The notes under the pieces: generated by a model
Databases searched by the model: none
What the model was told of the DNA's origin: nothing
Seen by the model: the letters and a program-made list of their open reading frames with translations, nothing else
Translations under genes and position numbers: made by a program
Source: Anaspis maculata
Taxonomy: Eukaryota > Arthropoda > Insecta > Coleoptera > Scraptiidae
NCBI GenBank assembly: GCA_949128115.1
Contig: OX421966.1
Span: forward strand, 64,973,416 to 65,037,415
Direction of reading: 5' to 3'
DNA length: 64,000 nucleotides
Part shown: positions 31,301 through 41,593 of the stretch, one piece after another
How positions within the stretch are numbered: position 1 is the first letter of the stretch
Layout of the letters: each line of letters starts with the position of its first letter

Positions 31301-33546
31301 TGTCGGAGGTGGCTCGGATTTACGATCCGCTCGGCTTTCTGTGCCCTGTTGCATTTTTCGCCAAACATTTAATCCAACGGTTATGGAAACTTGGCCTTGA
31401 TTGGGACGACACCCCTCCAGACATCGTAGGTCAGCAGTGGTTGCGTTTTCAATCCGAGCTATCGCAACTTTCGCGGTTGCAAATTCCACGGCATACTTTT
31501 CCGTCGCCTGCAGACAGGTGCCAGTTGCACGCCTTTTGCGACGCATCTGAATCTGGGTACGCGAGCGTGTTGTACGTTCGTTACCTTCGAAATGGTGTTC
31601 CCACCATTCGTCTCCTAACCGCCAAATCAAAGGTGGCTCCAGTCAAATTGCTGACCGTACCCCGTCTCGAATTGTGTGCAGCGGTCCCACTTTCCAATCT
31701 CGTTGCCTTCACCGTTGCAGCGCTCGCAGGAACCGTACAGTTCGATGCCATATTTGCGTGGACCGATTGTACGGTTGTTCTCAGCTGGCTGCGTTCCTCT
31801 TCGCACCGCTGGAAAACATTTGTTGCTCACCGTGTTGAGCATATTCAACAGCGTGTCCCGCCTCAGTGTTGGAGACATGTCTCAACATCGGACAATCCCG
31901 CCGACCCAGCTTCGCGCGGATTGTTTCCCGAAGACATGCTTTCGTGCTCCCTCTGGTGGTCTGGCCCACCTTTTCTGTCATCAGCGGATGACACATGGCC
32001 GGATGACAAATTCTCCGTGTCCTCCCCAGACATTGCATCTGAAGAGCGAAAGCTCGCTTTGGTCGTGCGTGTGCCGCAGCCGCCGCCGATTGACATCGAC
32101 GACCTCTTTTTGCGCATATCCTCCTTACGGAAGATTCAGGGCGCTGTCGCCTATTTCTATCGGTTCTGCAAATGCAAGTCCGATGAGAAGTTCACAGGAC
32201 CTCTCTCGGATACAGAACTCCATTTTGCCTTGTTGTACATTGTCAAACATGTACAGCAGAAGGTATTTGCCGTCGAAATCGCGTCGTTACGCAACGGCAA
32301 ACCCTGTTCAAGACCCTTTCGAAAACTTTCACCCTTTCTCGATCGTGACGATGTTCTCCGCGTCGGCGGACGTTTGAAGCATTGTCATGAGTTGCCATTT
32401 GCAACCAGACACCCTGCTCTTCTTCCATCTCGTCACGTCTTGACAGGACTCGTCATTCGACAAGTTCATTCCCGACATTGCCACCCGGGACTCAACAATA
32501 CCTGCTATCTCCTGCAGCAAAATTTTTGGATATTGTCCACGCGACGCGCGGTACGGCACTACCTTGCATCGTGTTACCGGTGCTTCCGGACTAAGCCGCA
32601 AACTTTTTCTCCCACCATGGGCGACCTCCCCTCGGCGCGAATTTCTCAGCTAAAACCTTTTAGCTGCGTCGGGCTCGACTATGGTGGCCCTTTTCCAATC
32701 CTCATGTCACGCGCTCGCGGTGTCAGAACTACGAAGGCGTACATCTGTCTTTTCGTGTGCTTCGCCACCAAGGCATTGCACGTCGAGGTTGCCTCCGATC
32801 TCTCAACAGATGCTTTCCTCGCTGCCTTGCGCAGATTCATTGCCCGGCGCGGTCGTTGCTCTACCATCTATAGCGACAATGGCACAAACTTTGTCGGAGC
32901 TCATAGGCAATTGACGATGTCAATGCAACTCGCCGCGGAATCCGAAGCCATCACTTGGCGCTTCATTCCTCCCTCCAGTCCCCACTTTGGCGGGCTGTGG
33001 GAAAGCGGCATAAAAGCTGTCAAAACTCATCTATCTCGCGTGATAGGTGATCAAATACTCACCTTTGAAGAGCTGACCACGTTGGTCACCCAAGTTGAAG
33101 CGTTGCTCAACTCACGGCCACTTTCGGAGCTGAGCTCGGATCCAAATGATCTGTGCCCATTGACGCCTGGTCATTTTTTGACGCTCGAGCCGTTAACGGC
33201 CCCACCTGACCCAGATTTGTCCCACCTCAAGATCAGCAGGTTGTCGCGATGGCAGTTGGTCCAATCCATGCAACAGCGTTTCTGGGCGCGTTGGCGCGAC
33301 GAATATCTACACACGCTGTACCAACGCGGCAAGTGGCACAAGTCACGTCACCTTGAATCCGCAGATGTGGGGTCTTTAGTCCTCATCAAGGACGAAAACG
33401 CTCCCCCTCTGAAGTGGAGGTTAGGCAGAATTTCAAAACTCTTCCCCGGCAAAGATGGCATTTGTCGTGTCGCAGATGTCCGTACTCAACGCGACGTTCT
33501 GCGACGCCCAATGGTCAAACTTTGTCCCCTCCCTTCAGGACAGTGA
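28348..33546 (+). CDS. BEL/Pao Gag-Pol polyprotein, intact (1732 aa)
   Basis: Start chosen at 28348 (ATGGACGCAAC, MDATLSSIA), since the longer frame only adds ten LTR-leader codons. Order of domains: gag-like DUF1759 region (about 107-260); cysteine/histidine-rich zinc knuckles (340-405: CSHCG, CLNC, CRQCH); aspartic protease (about 465-610) with the Pao-type LIDPASQASF site in place of DTG; reverse transcriptase (about 750-960) with YVDDLLCG at 888-895; the Pao-specific A17-like region; RNase H (DASESGYASV near 1060); H2C2 zinc finger (about 1370-1420); integrase core with GLDYGGPF, YSDNGTNF and FGGLWESG supplying D, D and E; and a C-terminal DUF5641 region. There are no stops or frameshifts. 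It makes the particle proteins and the enzymes for reverse transcription and integration. Confidence 0.95.
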   Translation: MDATLSSIAIAIARLEPLLEQGVTATTEPSLQPAFLATFDIAAEIYNGFKSTVNTAPLPSASEEQKATFLERTLRADSLYGKLAAVKASFANSEPTSSLSRQASQTWFETGRSNVRLPKIALPLFDGKLKSWPPYYDLFTALIHRNQSLSDIERFQYLISSLSGEPLSMVKHLPLTGDNYIIAFDSLVERYQNDRVLVTFYWQSMMNASSVTSDSAQALRHLVNTFNENLVALEQYPHIDLWDFTLSSMLLQKLDESTRKRFEVQSAGTPFPKYEDVKSFVLDQCKAFEATALNPKTQSNSRSTRANTVTVKPEVSRKSWASHTLVSQTSSAPATSHESACSHCGARSHRVTACKTFLSMSPNDRYLAVKQKRLCLNCLSTNHGAPKCPSSYSCRQCHARHHTLLHFPKPHRTAGHESPSSLSNPVELPQIVSPGLPENVANSVTNLASSLKAAHVLLATAIVHVRDRWGGYQSLRALIDPASQASFILDSCVRKLGLSPSNHNVPVFGLGLTPANSTCGTVTCQVKADDESLPIPELELIVLRRICGNLPDTALNPDQFHLNLSNLADPTWFKPGPIQVLLGADVYPSVVKEGIVSSGPSQPVAINTIFGWALLGPFQTPSKPLHSFLVCTPTGIDESLHKFWEVEEISSPSSKTRLSPDDERAEICFRDSVYRCPSGRFGVSLPFKRESPTFEHCRSMADRRWLAIERRLVRQDTLRDLYIAFMRDYLDLGHMTLLDAEPPDSEAYYIPHHPIVKIEDDKPKIRVVFDASAQAPNHLPLNETLLVGPKLQQDIAALLLQFRCEPIVFTCDIRQMYRQILISPEHRKYQLIRFRFSPDRPIETYQLNTITYGVSSAPFLAVRTLLHLAEQSASKFPLASQAIRRNLYVDDLLCGANSVESARELQTQLINLLQSGCFELRKWASNHPDVLQDIPLDHVRTQPSTFSDVADNTVKILGLQWQAATDTFSFTVHPNELPCTKRSILSEVARIYDPLGFLCPVAFFAKHLIQRLWKLGLDWDDTPPDIVGQQWLRFQSELSQLSRLQIPRHTFPSPADRCQLHAFCDASESGYASVLYVRYLRNGVPTIRLLTAKSKVAPVKLLTVPRLELCAAVPLSNLVAFTVAALAGTVQFDAIFAWTDCTVVLSWLRSSSHRWKTFVAHRVEHIQQRVPPQCWRHVSTSDNPADPASRGLFPEDMLSCSLWWSGPPFLSSADDTWPDDKFSVSSPDIASEERKLALVVRVPQPPPIDIDDLFLRISSLRKIQGAVAYFYRFCKCKSDEKFTGPLSDTELHFALLYIVKHVQQKVFAVEIASLRNGKPCSRPFRKLSPFLDRDDVLRVGGRLKHCHELPFATRHPALLPSRHVLTGLVIRQVHSRHCHPGLNNTCYLLQQNFWILSTRRAVRHYLASCYRCFRTKPQTFSPTMGDLPSARISQLKPFSCVGLDYGGPFPILMSRARGVRTTKAYICLFVCFATKALHVEVASDLSTDAFLAALRRFIARRGRCSTIYSDNGTNFVGAHRQLTMSMQLAAESEAITWRFIPPSSPHFGGLWESGIKAVKTHLSRVIGDQILTFEELTTLVTQVEALLNSRPLSELSSDPNDLCPLTPGHFLTLEPLTAPPDPDLSHLKISRLSRWQLVQSMQQRFWARWRDEYLHTLYQRGKWHKSRHLESADVGSLVLIKDENAPPLKWRLGRISKLFPGKDGICRVADVRTQRDVLRRPMVKLCPLPSGQ

Positions 33547-33654
33547 GCATTCTGTGTTTTCACTTCCGTCATTGTTCTCACTATGCTCTTTCTTTTTGTA
33601 TCATGTTTGATTTCATTAATTTTTGAACTTTGAAAATACCCCGAGTGGTATTTT

Positions 33655-33665
33655 GGTGGGGAGTA
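33655..33665 (+). promoter_or_regulatory. Polypurine tract
   Basis: GGTGGGGAGTA directly precedes the 3' LTR, the expected primer site for plus-strand synthesis. Confidence 0.75.
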
Positions 33666-34633
33666 TGTCTCGGCCCCGTTCATTGAAAACTGCATTCGTG
33701 TGCATTGAGGGTATGCAACCCAAAATATCCCTGTGTCGTCCAAGTCCTCACCCCTCACCCCCTGTTCGGTGTGCCTGGCACTTGGCTGTCAGGCGCAAGC
33801 GTAAACGAGCTCCAGCACTTTCTTCGGCCGTCTTCGGCATTCTTCGGCTTTCTTTCCGCTCGTGCCTTTGCCGCTTCGTTCGAAGCGGCGTTGATCTCCG
33901 TACGTCGAGCGGGAAGCCACGCCGTCTTTTTTTTTGGTCATCGTTCTCGCGGCCATCTTGTCGTGCCATCGGCGTACATTCGTACTCGACCAGAAGCCCA
34001 TCCAAGGCCCATCGCGTCCGATAGTGACTCCTGGAGGAGCTCTGCAGCATCTCCAAGTCCAGAAAGCGGCAGTTTTCACCGCTTTCACCGGGGAGCGGCT
34101 TGGATCAGCCAGCCGCACACAAAGCTCCAGTTTCGGACGGGATCGAGTCGTTCGTCCGCCATTTTGGTGACGAACACGGGCACTCGTGCATTTCACCAGG
34201 AAATCCACCACCAGAACGGCCATCCACCACGACGCCGCCTTCGGACTCCGCCAGGACGACGCCGCCACCGAATAAGATCCCGTAAGTTCCATATTTTCCA
34301 TTGTTTTTACCATTTACCGTTTATTCCCGTTTGCCGGGGTGTATACCTTCAGTGCAGTGCGTCTCGTTTTCAGGACGCCACTCGGCGCCAGCGAATCTGC
34401 CCCCGATCAGAACCACTCGGATTTTTCATTTCATTTAATTCACATTGTTTTTTTTTTATTGTTTTGTAATTCTGTCTGTTTGTGTTTTTTTTTCTTTGTT
34501 TTGCATTAAAGTTTTTGATTGTTGTTGTGAATTTTATTTCTGACTGTCGCTTGCTGCTTTCCTAATCCAAGAGTTATTGTTTTAATGCAGCCTTCATCGG
34601 AAGGCTGCCGTCTTTATGTGTACCGCGCTAACA
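33666..34633 (+). repeat. BEL/Pao 3' LTR (968 bp)
   Basis: Identical to the 5' LTR except for one substitution and a one-base shorter T run. It ends AACA and is followed by the TSD GGAAT. Confidence 0.96.
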
Positions 34634-34856
34634 GGAATATTGATTTTCCTACGACCACCCACGAAAACGTCACTTTCTGTACGGTATAGTAGGCGCGAAA
34701 CTTTCCAATTGCAAACACTGCGCGAAAGTAAAAATATCGTCACTAGTGCCTTTTGCTTCCGTTTTCCAATGCTAAACATAGTTCCATGGCGAACGATTTT
34801 GCATTATCCAGCATTTGGAGAGCGTCTCTGGCCACATACTTGCCTGGGCATGCCAC
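34634..34856. other. Host sequence between BEL and the next hAT-like element
   Basis: It continues the pre-insertion locus of the BEL element. No gene recognised. The last eight bases CATGCCAC are the TSD of the next element. Confidence 0.4.
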
Positions 34857-35403
34857 CAGTGACGGATTAAAAAGCAGTGGCGCCCTAGGCTAATGCATTT
34901 CGGTGCCTCCCCCCCTTTACTTTTGGAACCACAACAATTGATGAAAAAAATCCACTTTGATTTTTTATTCAATTTTTGAAGATTGAATAAAAAATGTAGG
35001 TATAGGCTGTTCAAAAACAGAAAAAACTAATACATACCTACAATCATAGAGTAGCACACAGTGAGTAGGTATGTGAAGGGTTGAACACTTATGACTTTAG
35101 TGACTGAATAGACCCTTCCAGCTTGTTGGTCAGTGATTTACATTCCTATAATATATTGATAGAGCTCTGTCTCCTTGAAAAAAGTCATTTTATGTTATTT
35201 CAAAGATGGTGGGTGACATTCATTCGCTTCGTCGCTTGAGCTATTAACGAAAATACAACTTTTTTCCCGGTGTCTTACGCTGATGCCGATGCCGTGGGGC
35301 AAAAACCTTCCAACTTTTCAACGGTTCACTTTCGAGTACCTACAGTTACCAGTTTTCTATAAGAAAAGGTGCGTAGGTAGGTAGGTTGATCAATCCGTCA
35401 CTG
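34857..35403. mobile_element. hAT-like non-autonomous element with TSD CATGCCAC
   Basis: The ends CAGTGACGGATT and AATCCGTCACTG are inverted. CATGCCAC occurs at 34849-34856 and 35404-35411. It is 547 bp without an intact transposase. CAGTG.. ends and 8-bp TSDs are standard for hAT elements. An internal CAGTGGCGCCCTAGGC near 34882 resembles another hAT terminus. Confidence 0.88.
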
Positions 35404-35411
35404 CATGCCAC

Positions 35412-35910
35412 CGAAGCTTTTTTGCCTTCAGTAAGTGGTAGTTGTTCAAAGTCGAGAACTTCCAGTAATCAATAATAATAGAAATAAAACAAATCGCGTG
35501 AAAATGTTGGCTGATCCGTGAAATTGAAATCAAGAGGGATTGGAATAATTTACCTTTAGTAACTAGGTGAATCTGAACAAAATATCTAAAAATATGAAAA
35601 TCCCTAGCAAACTGTCAATGTCGAGCAGCGTTGCTAGTTGCTGCGTTTCCCAAAACTGAAGGAACTTCATCTGGTTCTCGGTAATTTTATTTGATTCACA
35701 TAAAAAAGGAAAAGTGGCACTATAACATTGGGAAATATATATTTGAACAGTACATTTTTAGAGGTCCAAAATGTCCCGATTTTATTGATGTTGCAAAAAA
35801 AAATTTCGTTGAGTATTTTCTTTCTTTTTGATTTGTACATGAAAAAAACTGGAAATGCTTTTTTTTTGTAATTGGTTCCTTCTATGAAAATATTATTATA
35901 ATGATTATTA
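35412..35910. other. AT-rich sequence; no gene recognised
   Basis: Nothing beyond A/T runs and a TTATTATAATGATTATTA stretch before the next repeat. Confidence 0.4.
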
Positions 35911-36452
35911 TAGTGCGGTCGGTAGAATACAAAAATGGAACATATGCTGCACTTTTGGTTAATGCACTGAAACTTGGCACACAGTTCCTTGAGACCATTT
36001 GAAGTAATTTCATCCGATGAGCCAGAAAAAAAAATCGATGCGGGGCGCTGTACAGCCCCCTTTTCTCAATATGGCGTCCGCATTTTGAAAAAATCATCAA
36101 ATTATCGTACGGTTGCGGCCAAAATAAAGTGGACGACAACGTCAATGAGTTGGCTTGCTGACATGCGACGTTCAGGCCAGAATCCTGAAAAATCTGTCAA
36201 CTGTCGTCCACTTTGAAAAGGCCGCAATAGTACAATTGCTGGAAAAACATCATTTCCATGTGTTTCGAGGATGCTGAATCGATTGGCAGCAACATTGACT
36301 TGACTAGACCAACGTGGAGGTCGTAGAACTATTATTCTGGACCTAAATGGTGGAAAAGCATTCTGGTTGAAAGTCTCACGCGAAACCGATTTATTTTCCG
36401 GTCATTTCGGGGGCGTTTTTTTGTTTAGTTGTGCTCCGGAATCGAAGAGGTT
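35911..36452 (+). repeat. TAGTGCGGTCGGTA-ended repeat arm, copy 1
   Basis: It starts TAGTGCGGTCGGTA and matches, inverted, the segments at 48260-48682 and 47570-48166 in order over about 400 bp (GCACTTTTGGTTAATG, CATCCGATGAGCC, GCGCTGTACAGC, CGATTTATTTTCCGG). It is interrupted by a 119-bp hairpin. It may be one TIR of a larger element or a member of a roughly 450-bp family. Confidence 0.7.
36111..36229. mobile_element. 119-bp hairpin MITE with TSD GTAC, nested in the repeat arm
   Basis: The ends GGTTGCGGCC and GGCCGCAATA are near-inverted, with AAAGTGGACGACA against TGTCGTCCACTTT inside. GTAC flanks it at 36107-36110 and 36230-36233. The other copies of the arm lack it and read straight through GTACAATTG. 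Confidence 0.8.
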
Positions 36453-36719
36453 AACATAAAATGAATACCACTGAATTTCTTTAAATTGCAGGCAATCGAG
36501 ACCATGGAGTATCACGTAGTGCGGGAGCTGAGAACCAAAATATGTTTATAACTTGCACTTTGTGATACAAGCACTAGGTATATTTAGTTGGTATCCCATA
36601 CTCCTTCAAGTATCGCAAAGAAAACTCATGATGGTACTTAGTAGAACTGTTCCTCCATCAAAGGCAAGGGCGTTACCAGAGTCACCATATTGCCTACAGA
36701 CCCTACAGGCTCCATACCA

Positions 36720-36787
36720 TAGAATCGAAAGTCGTAGGATCGAACGTCGTACAATCGAACGTCGTACCTACAATCGAAAATCCCGCC
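36720..36787 (+). repeat. Minisatellite of AATCGAACGTCGTAC-type 15-bp units
   Basis: Units AATCGAAAGTCGTAG, GATCGAACGTCGTAC and AATCGAACGTCGTAC follow one another and end ATCGAAAATCCCGCC. An inverted, longer version lies at 40366-40461. Confidence 0.75.
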
Positions 36788-37450
36788 TTTTATCGTGAGT
36801 TCATCATGCCAGTGGCCGCCAACAAGTATACAAGATATGGTTGGGCAACCGCGACAGTTATCTGTACAAAATGGTTGTATATTTTATTTCTGCTGGTAAT
36901 TTAAGCTATACACTTGATAATATTCACAGGAAGCGTTAATAAACAAGATAAAATGGAAATTAGACTAGCAATAAGGTAGGAATCTGATGAGATTAAGAGA
37001 TTATGTAATTCAGGTACACATTTTAACCAAAAAACAAACCAAACCAGATACTGCTAAAAGAAAAAAAAACCAAAACCCTCGCCTCGGTCGTCTTGATCTC
37101 CATACGTCGTACAATCGAACGTCGTACAATCGAAAATCCCGCCTTTTATCGTGAGTTTATCATGCCAGTGGCCGCCAACAAGTATACAAGATATGATTGG
37201 GCAACCGCGACAGTTATCTGTACAAAATGGTTGTATATCTTATTTCTGCTGGTAATTTAAGCTATACACTTGATAATATTCACAGGAAGCGTTAATAAAC
37301 AAGATAAAATAGAAATTAGACTAGCAATAAGGTAGGAATCTGATGAGATTATATAATTCAGGTACACATTTTAACCAAAAAACAAACCAAACCAGATACT
37401 GCTAAAAGAAAAAAAAACCAAAACCCTCGCCTCGGTCGTCTTGATCTCCA
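36756..37450 (+). repeat. Tandem duplication, two units of about 350 bp
   Basis: The segment from ATCGAAAATCCCGCC through GGTCGTCTTGATCTCCATA occurs at about 36773-37103 and again at 37129-37451. The offset at TCCCGCC is 356 bp. The second unit has a small deletion near 37350. The second copy runs straight into the foldback element at 37453. Confidence 0.8.
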
Positions 37451-37452
37451 TA

Positions 37453-38553
37453 CAGGGTGGCCCAACGAAAACAGAACAGAGGGGTTTTCGGGCAGTTTAC
37501 ATCATTTTTTCGAAAAAAGCTCAGACAGGTCGATTTTTATATCGAGGGGGACATTTGAAACATTCATTGGCAAGTTTCTATCTTCAGCCCCTTCACCCCT
37601 ACCCACCTCAACTTTAGAATTTCAAATGACATTATCTACTTTACGATACATCAAATCAAAGAGAATCAAATTCTTTTTCTGAAAAAAATATTTTCAAAAT
37701 TTTCAACCCCACCCCCTTCTTCCTAAAATTGTCAGAGTTTTCGATGTGATATTTTTGATCTCCTAATTCTCTTCAGTACAGTCAACGTCATCCTGCACAG
37801 CATTGAGGGAGAAAATTTTCTGTTTTAAAAGTGCCACCCAAATCCACTCCTTTACTTCCCCACCTCAACTTCAAAATCTAAAATGACACTACCTACTTTG
37901 TGATACATCAAATCGAAAGGAATTGAATTCTCTTCCTGAATAAAATATTTTCAGAATTTTCAAAAAGACTCCTCTCCCCTCGCCTCTCCCCCTAAAATAC
38001 TTCGAATGTTCAATTTATCAGGAAAGGGGTTGAAAAAAAAAGTCAATATCAAAAAAATTGTTTTCAGAAAGAGAAATCAATTTCCTTTTATTCGATGTAT
38101 CACAAAGTAGGTGGTGTCTGTCAAGTTTTGAAATTGGGGTGGAGGAGAGGAAAGGGGTGAGTTTGGGTAACACTTTTCTCCATTGAAAATTTTCTCCTCA
38201 GATGCTATTTGGGATGACGCTGATTAAATTAAAGAGAATTGAGGGGTCGAGGATATAAAATGGGACAGTCAGAGAAATTCAGGAAGATGGGGGGTGGGGT
38301 TGAAAATTTTGAAAATATTTTTTTTAGAAAAAGAATTTGATTCTCCTTAATTTGATGTATCGCAAAGTAGATAGTGTCATTTGAAATTCTAAAGTTGAGG
38401 TGGGTAGGGGTGAGGGGGCTGAAGATAGAAACTTGTCAATGTGTGTTTCAGATGTCCCCCTTAATATAAAAATTGACCTGTCTGAGCTTTTTGGAAAAAA
38501 ATGAGGTGAAATGCCCGAATCCCCCTCTGTTCTGTTTTCGTTGGGCCACCCTG
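37453..38553. mobile_element. 1.1-kb foldback DNA element with CAGGGTGG ends and TA flanks
   Basis: The left end CAGGGTGGCCCAACGAAAAC and the right end (its complement) are flanked by TA. The arms match inverted for about 500 bp, so the whole element is an imperfect palindrome. No coding capacity. A truncated relative lies at 25605-26655. Confidence 0.88.
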
Positions 38554-38555
38554 TA

Positions 38556-40365
38556 TAGTTAGCTGCGGTCAGATTTTTGCCATTGATAGAGGCAAACAAA
38601 TACTCAAGTGATTATCAATGATATCCTTAAAGCTCTAATAATCTAGAGCGGAGTATGTAATGATCACTTATTCCGTCTGCCACTGAACATTTTCATTATT
38701 ATGAAAATAAGATTTTGAAGGGCTAAAATTACTCTTTTGACTGGGTTGAAGTATTCTCGCAAGTAGGTACTGCTTATCAGTACCTACTACCTACCTATTG
38801 TGTCAGGTTCCAGGCATAGGTTCAGGTCTAATTTGAATTCGTATACTTGGGCGATCTCAGCCCAATATTCAACGGCAGCGAGAAAAGGTAAATATTGGGA
38901 AAAGCGAGTTTAAAATATTATATAGCGGTGTTCATATATCGACGTGTCCAAGCCAGAACGACATGAGCGCCAAAAATTCCAAAAATGCGATATTGGTGCA
39001 CGTATAAGCACGTACGAATAAATAAAAACTTCTTGTTTTACATAAGAAACGACCGCCCATTCGCGGAATTCGGATGATACGAACATTGCAAACACGCAGA
39101 CCGAAATCGGTTGGCGGCACTTTGTTTTTGGCAAAGCCGAATTGATTGATGAGGAGATAGGTTTCTGTACGTATCCGTGAGACAGGTATGTATATAATGC
39201 CCGTAGCGTGCACGTATAAGCACGTACGAAAAATTGAAAACTCCTCGCTTTAGATAAGAAATGACCGCCTATTCGCGAAAGCTGGATGATACGAACATTG
39301 CGAACTATAACATGCATCTGTCGGTTGCCTTGTCACTTGCCAGCCGCGCACATAAGCCAGGGTCACGCAAAATTAGAAGTTAGTAAGACTATGGGATTAT
39401 GCGATTTTGATCAGGTTGACTTTAGAAAAAAAAAGATAAATCATCAGTTTATTATTCTTCCTTTCAACTCAATACAAATTCAACTTATATTTTGGCAAAC
39501 AAATAAGTAAAGCGCTGAAGGTAGATAATATGGTGTGGTGTGAACATTACAAGCAATACCTAATAATTATTAGCCTCGTTATTAGCCTAATGTCCGGACG
39601 GAATCACATAATAGGCATATAATATATTCTTAGTAACTTGGTATTCAATCATATGAATGAGAGAACTTCATTATTGCTAAAAATAATTATGCAGTAAAAA
39701 CTAAAATCAATTTTGCACTTCCATTTAAAAGTTGGCTAGGGCATGGTGTCATGGAAGTGTGCATTATGTAGGTGTGGAAGCTTCAAGGCATGCATCAGAC
39801 TTCTCTGCATCAGACTAGAAAGTAGGCATCCATCGTTGGTGGATAGCTGCAAGTGCACTGACTTGTGGCATATCTTGCATATTGCACCTACTTGCAAAAG
39901 AAGCTCCACTTCCAGAAAACCAAATGCAAATATCCTCGCAATTATCTGTAGAATATCTGTAATGTTTGTGTAGGATGTTGGCCATGAGGAACGAGAAATT
40001 GCCAGCTACTTTTTGATAGTGGAAACCGAGGTGGAAACTCAAGACTGTGTAACTGTCCTGCTTGAGGTTGTAGTCATCAGTTAAAGCCGTTCTTGATATT
40101 TCATATTAGCTGTGACGTTCAATGGTGAACCGTCCGCTTCATCCCTATATTTGCAAGTCTGCAAAAAAAATTAATAGGTATACTTAGGTATGAGTTGACT
40201 AGTCTAAATCAATAATACCTGTGATATTACCATCGCACAACAAAGCGCTGGAACGGCAACTAGTCATACAACTCTGTGTGATGTGAATAACACAGGTCAG
40301 TACATTTTCTTGGGTTCCAATTCGATGGTTTGGGACTACTGTAAAGCTGGTGAAGCGCATGCGGG
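38556..40365. other. No gene assigned; exon-like piece on the minus strand near 39966-40163
   Basis: On the minus strand a TTTTTTTGCAG acceptor precedes TCKYRDEADGSPLNVTANMKYQ, and after a one-base shift DDYNLKQDSYTVLSFHLGFHYQ. It looks protein-like but is frameshifted and I cannot name it. The remainder is AT-rich. Confidence 0.3.
38996..39305. repeat. Direct repeat, two units, period about 211 bp
   Basis: 'gtgcacgtataagcacgta' at 38996 and 39208 is followed in both units by 'taagaaa.gaccgcc.attcgcg' and 'ggatgatacgaacattgc'. Confidence 0.7.
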
Positions 40366-40461
40366 ATTTTCGATCCTACGACGTTCGACTGTACGACGTT
40401 CGACTGTACGACGTTCGATTGTACGACGTTCGATCCTACGACTTTCGATTCTACGGGTGGC
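40366..40461 (-). repeat. Inverted copy of the AATCGAACGTCGTAC minisatellite
   Basis: It reads GCGGGATTTTCGATCC, then units of the TACGACGTTCGATTG / TACGACGTTCGACTG type, then CTTTCGATTCTACGG. It is the reverse of 36720-36787 with two more units. Confidence 0.8.
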
Positions 40462-41289
40462 AGCGACCCTACATTCTACCTTAGAATGCCAAATAATATC
40501 AAAATGCAGATTTTTCATTCTTGTTGCTTCAACTCATGTTGGATAGTTGGAAGGAGTATAATTTAGATATTTTTGAGGATTCTGGATTAATTGTCAGCTA
40601 ATCTGACTCAACTGGACCACCAGAAAGGCGTAACGCCGCTCTTATTCTGTGTTCAAGTGGTGTAAAAGAAGAGCTTTAGGTAGTCAAGTCTCCTCAAGCG
40701 AAATCCAATGTATCATTTTTCCGAGCATTGAAAGGTCACTTCATCGCTTAGTAGCTATGCTGAATTGGTACAAGACATTTAACCAACCAAAAGTAGAAAT
40801 AATGCTCTTCTTGCAGTTTAGTGGTGGTATTTGATGTATATCTTTTCTGTAGCACGAGCGTCGAGCATAGGTAGGTACACACTAAAAGTTTAGGTAAATA
40901 ATGTGAACTTTATAAAAACATGATAGTACCTATCTACAGAATTTCCATTATATTAAAGTAGTTACCTATTTCTCATGCACTTCTTTGTCTTCGACTTCCA
41001 CACTGGATATCAGTGGAACTTCTTTCATGGAAATCGAAGCTAGCAGACGAAGAAAAAATTGCCAAAATAATATGAAACTGGTTGTGGCTGGTTTGAATTG
41101 TAGCAGTTCCCCTTGGAGTCCTTGCACCCACCACAACATTGAGTGCAAGGTATCTTATTTTTCTTCTTTACAAGAGCACATGCTACTTGTTTTGACGTAC
41201 ATATTCATCAAGTTCATTGACTGACTTCCATATAGGTGGCAAATCTGTCCATGGCGGTGTCCACAGGCGTGATCCCTAGTCCACAGTGC
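40462..41289. other. No gene recognised
   Basis: Open stretches on both strands at 40966-41220 overlap each other and lack motifs. Confidence 0.35.
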
Positions 41290-41593
41290 TGTGGTCTACT
41301 CCCAACCCCAGTTAAAGGGAGGGGCATGGGATGTTGGGGTTCACGTCATCGGCTTGACCACAGATGTTGCTAGCCTGGAACAGTGCCCGAAAAATGTGTT
41401 GACGCAGTTCAGACTGAGTCCGTGGTAATTTAAGGGTTTTCGTTTTTGTCACAAATACTTCCGTGCCTCGTTCCAAGTTCCTGCTTTTATTCGCGCCATA
41501 TAGGAAAGCCACGAACTTTTCTAGGACGCTGCATGTAGCATCGGTACCTAATGGAAGGGGTGAAAATGGCGAAGAAAGCGTCAGTACTATCAC
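41290..41593 (-). pseudogene. Relic of a transposon-associated uncharacterised protein
   Basis: The minus strand reads VLEKFVAFLYGANKS, then LPRTQSELRQHIFRAL, and after a frameshift LNWGWE and a stop. This recalls an uncharacterised metazoan protein type with 'ERFVVLLYD..LPPT..AL.QH..RA.YQ' and a downstream 'WGW', often found among transposons. The frameshift and missing surroundings indicate decay. The assignment is tentative. Confidence 0.35.

Larger units (their letters stand above)
27130..34633 (+). mobile_element. Full-length BEL/Pao LTR retrotransposon
   Basis: Length 7504 bp. Two LTRs (TG...CA) flank a single intact gag-pol ORF. A 5-bp TSD, GGAAT, lies at 27125-27129 and 34634-34638. 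The primer binding site and polypurine tract are in place. The LTRs differ by only one substitution (27361-27370 region, C versus A) and one T in a homopolymer, so the insertion is very recent and the element may still be active. It lies on the plus strand, between the CYP4 genes. Confidence 0.96.

Noticed and set aside
27130..34633. Endogenous virus with an envelope gene
   Set aside because: There is no env-like ORF between pol and the 3' LTR; it is a standard BEL/Pao retrotransposon.
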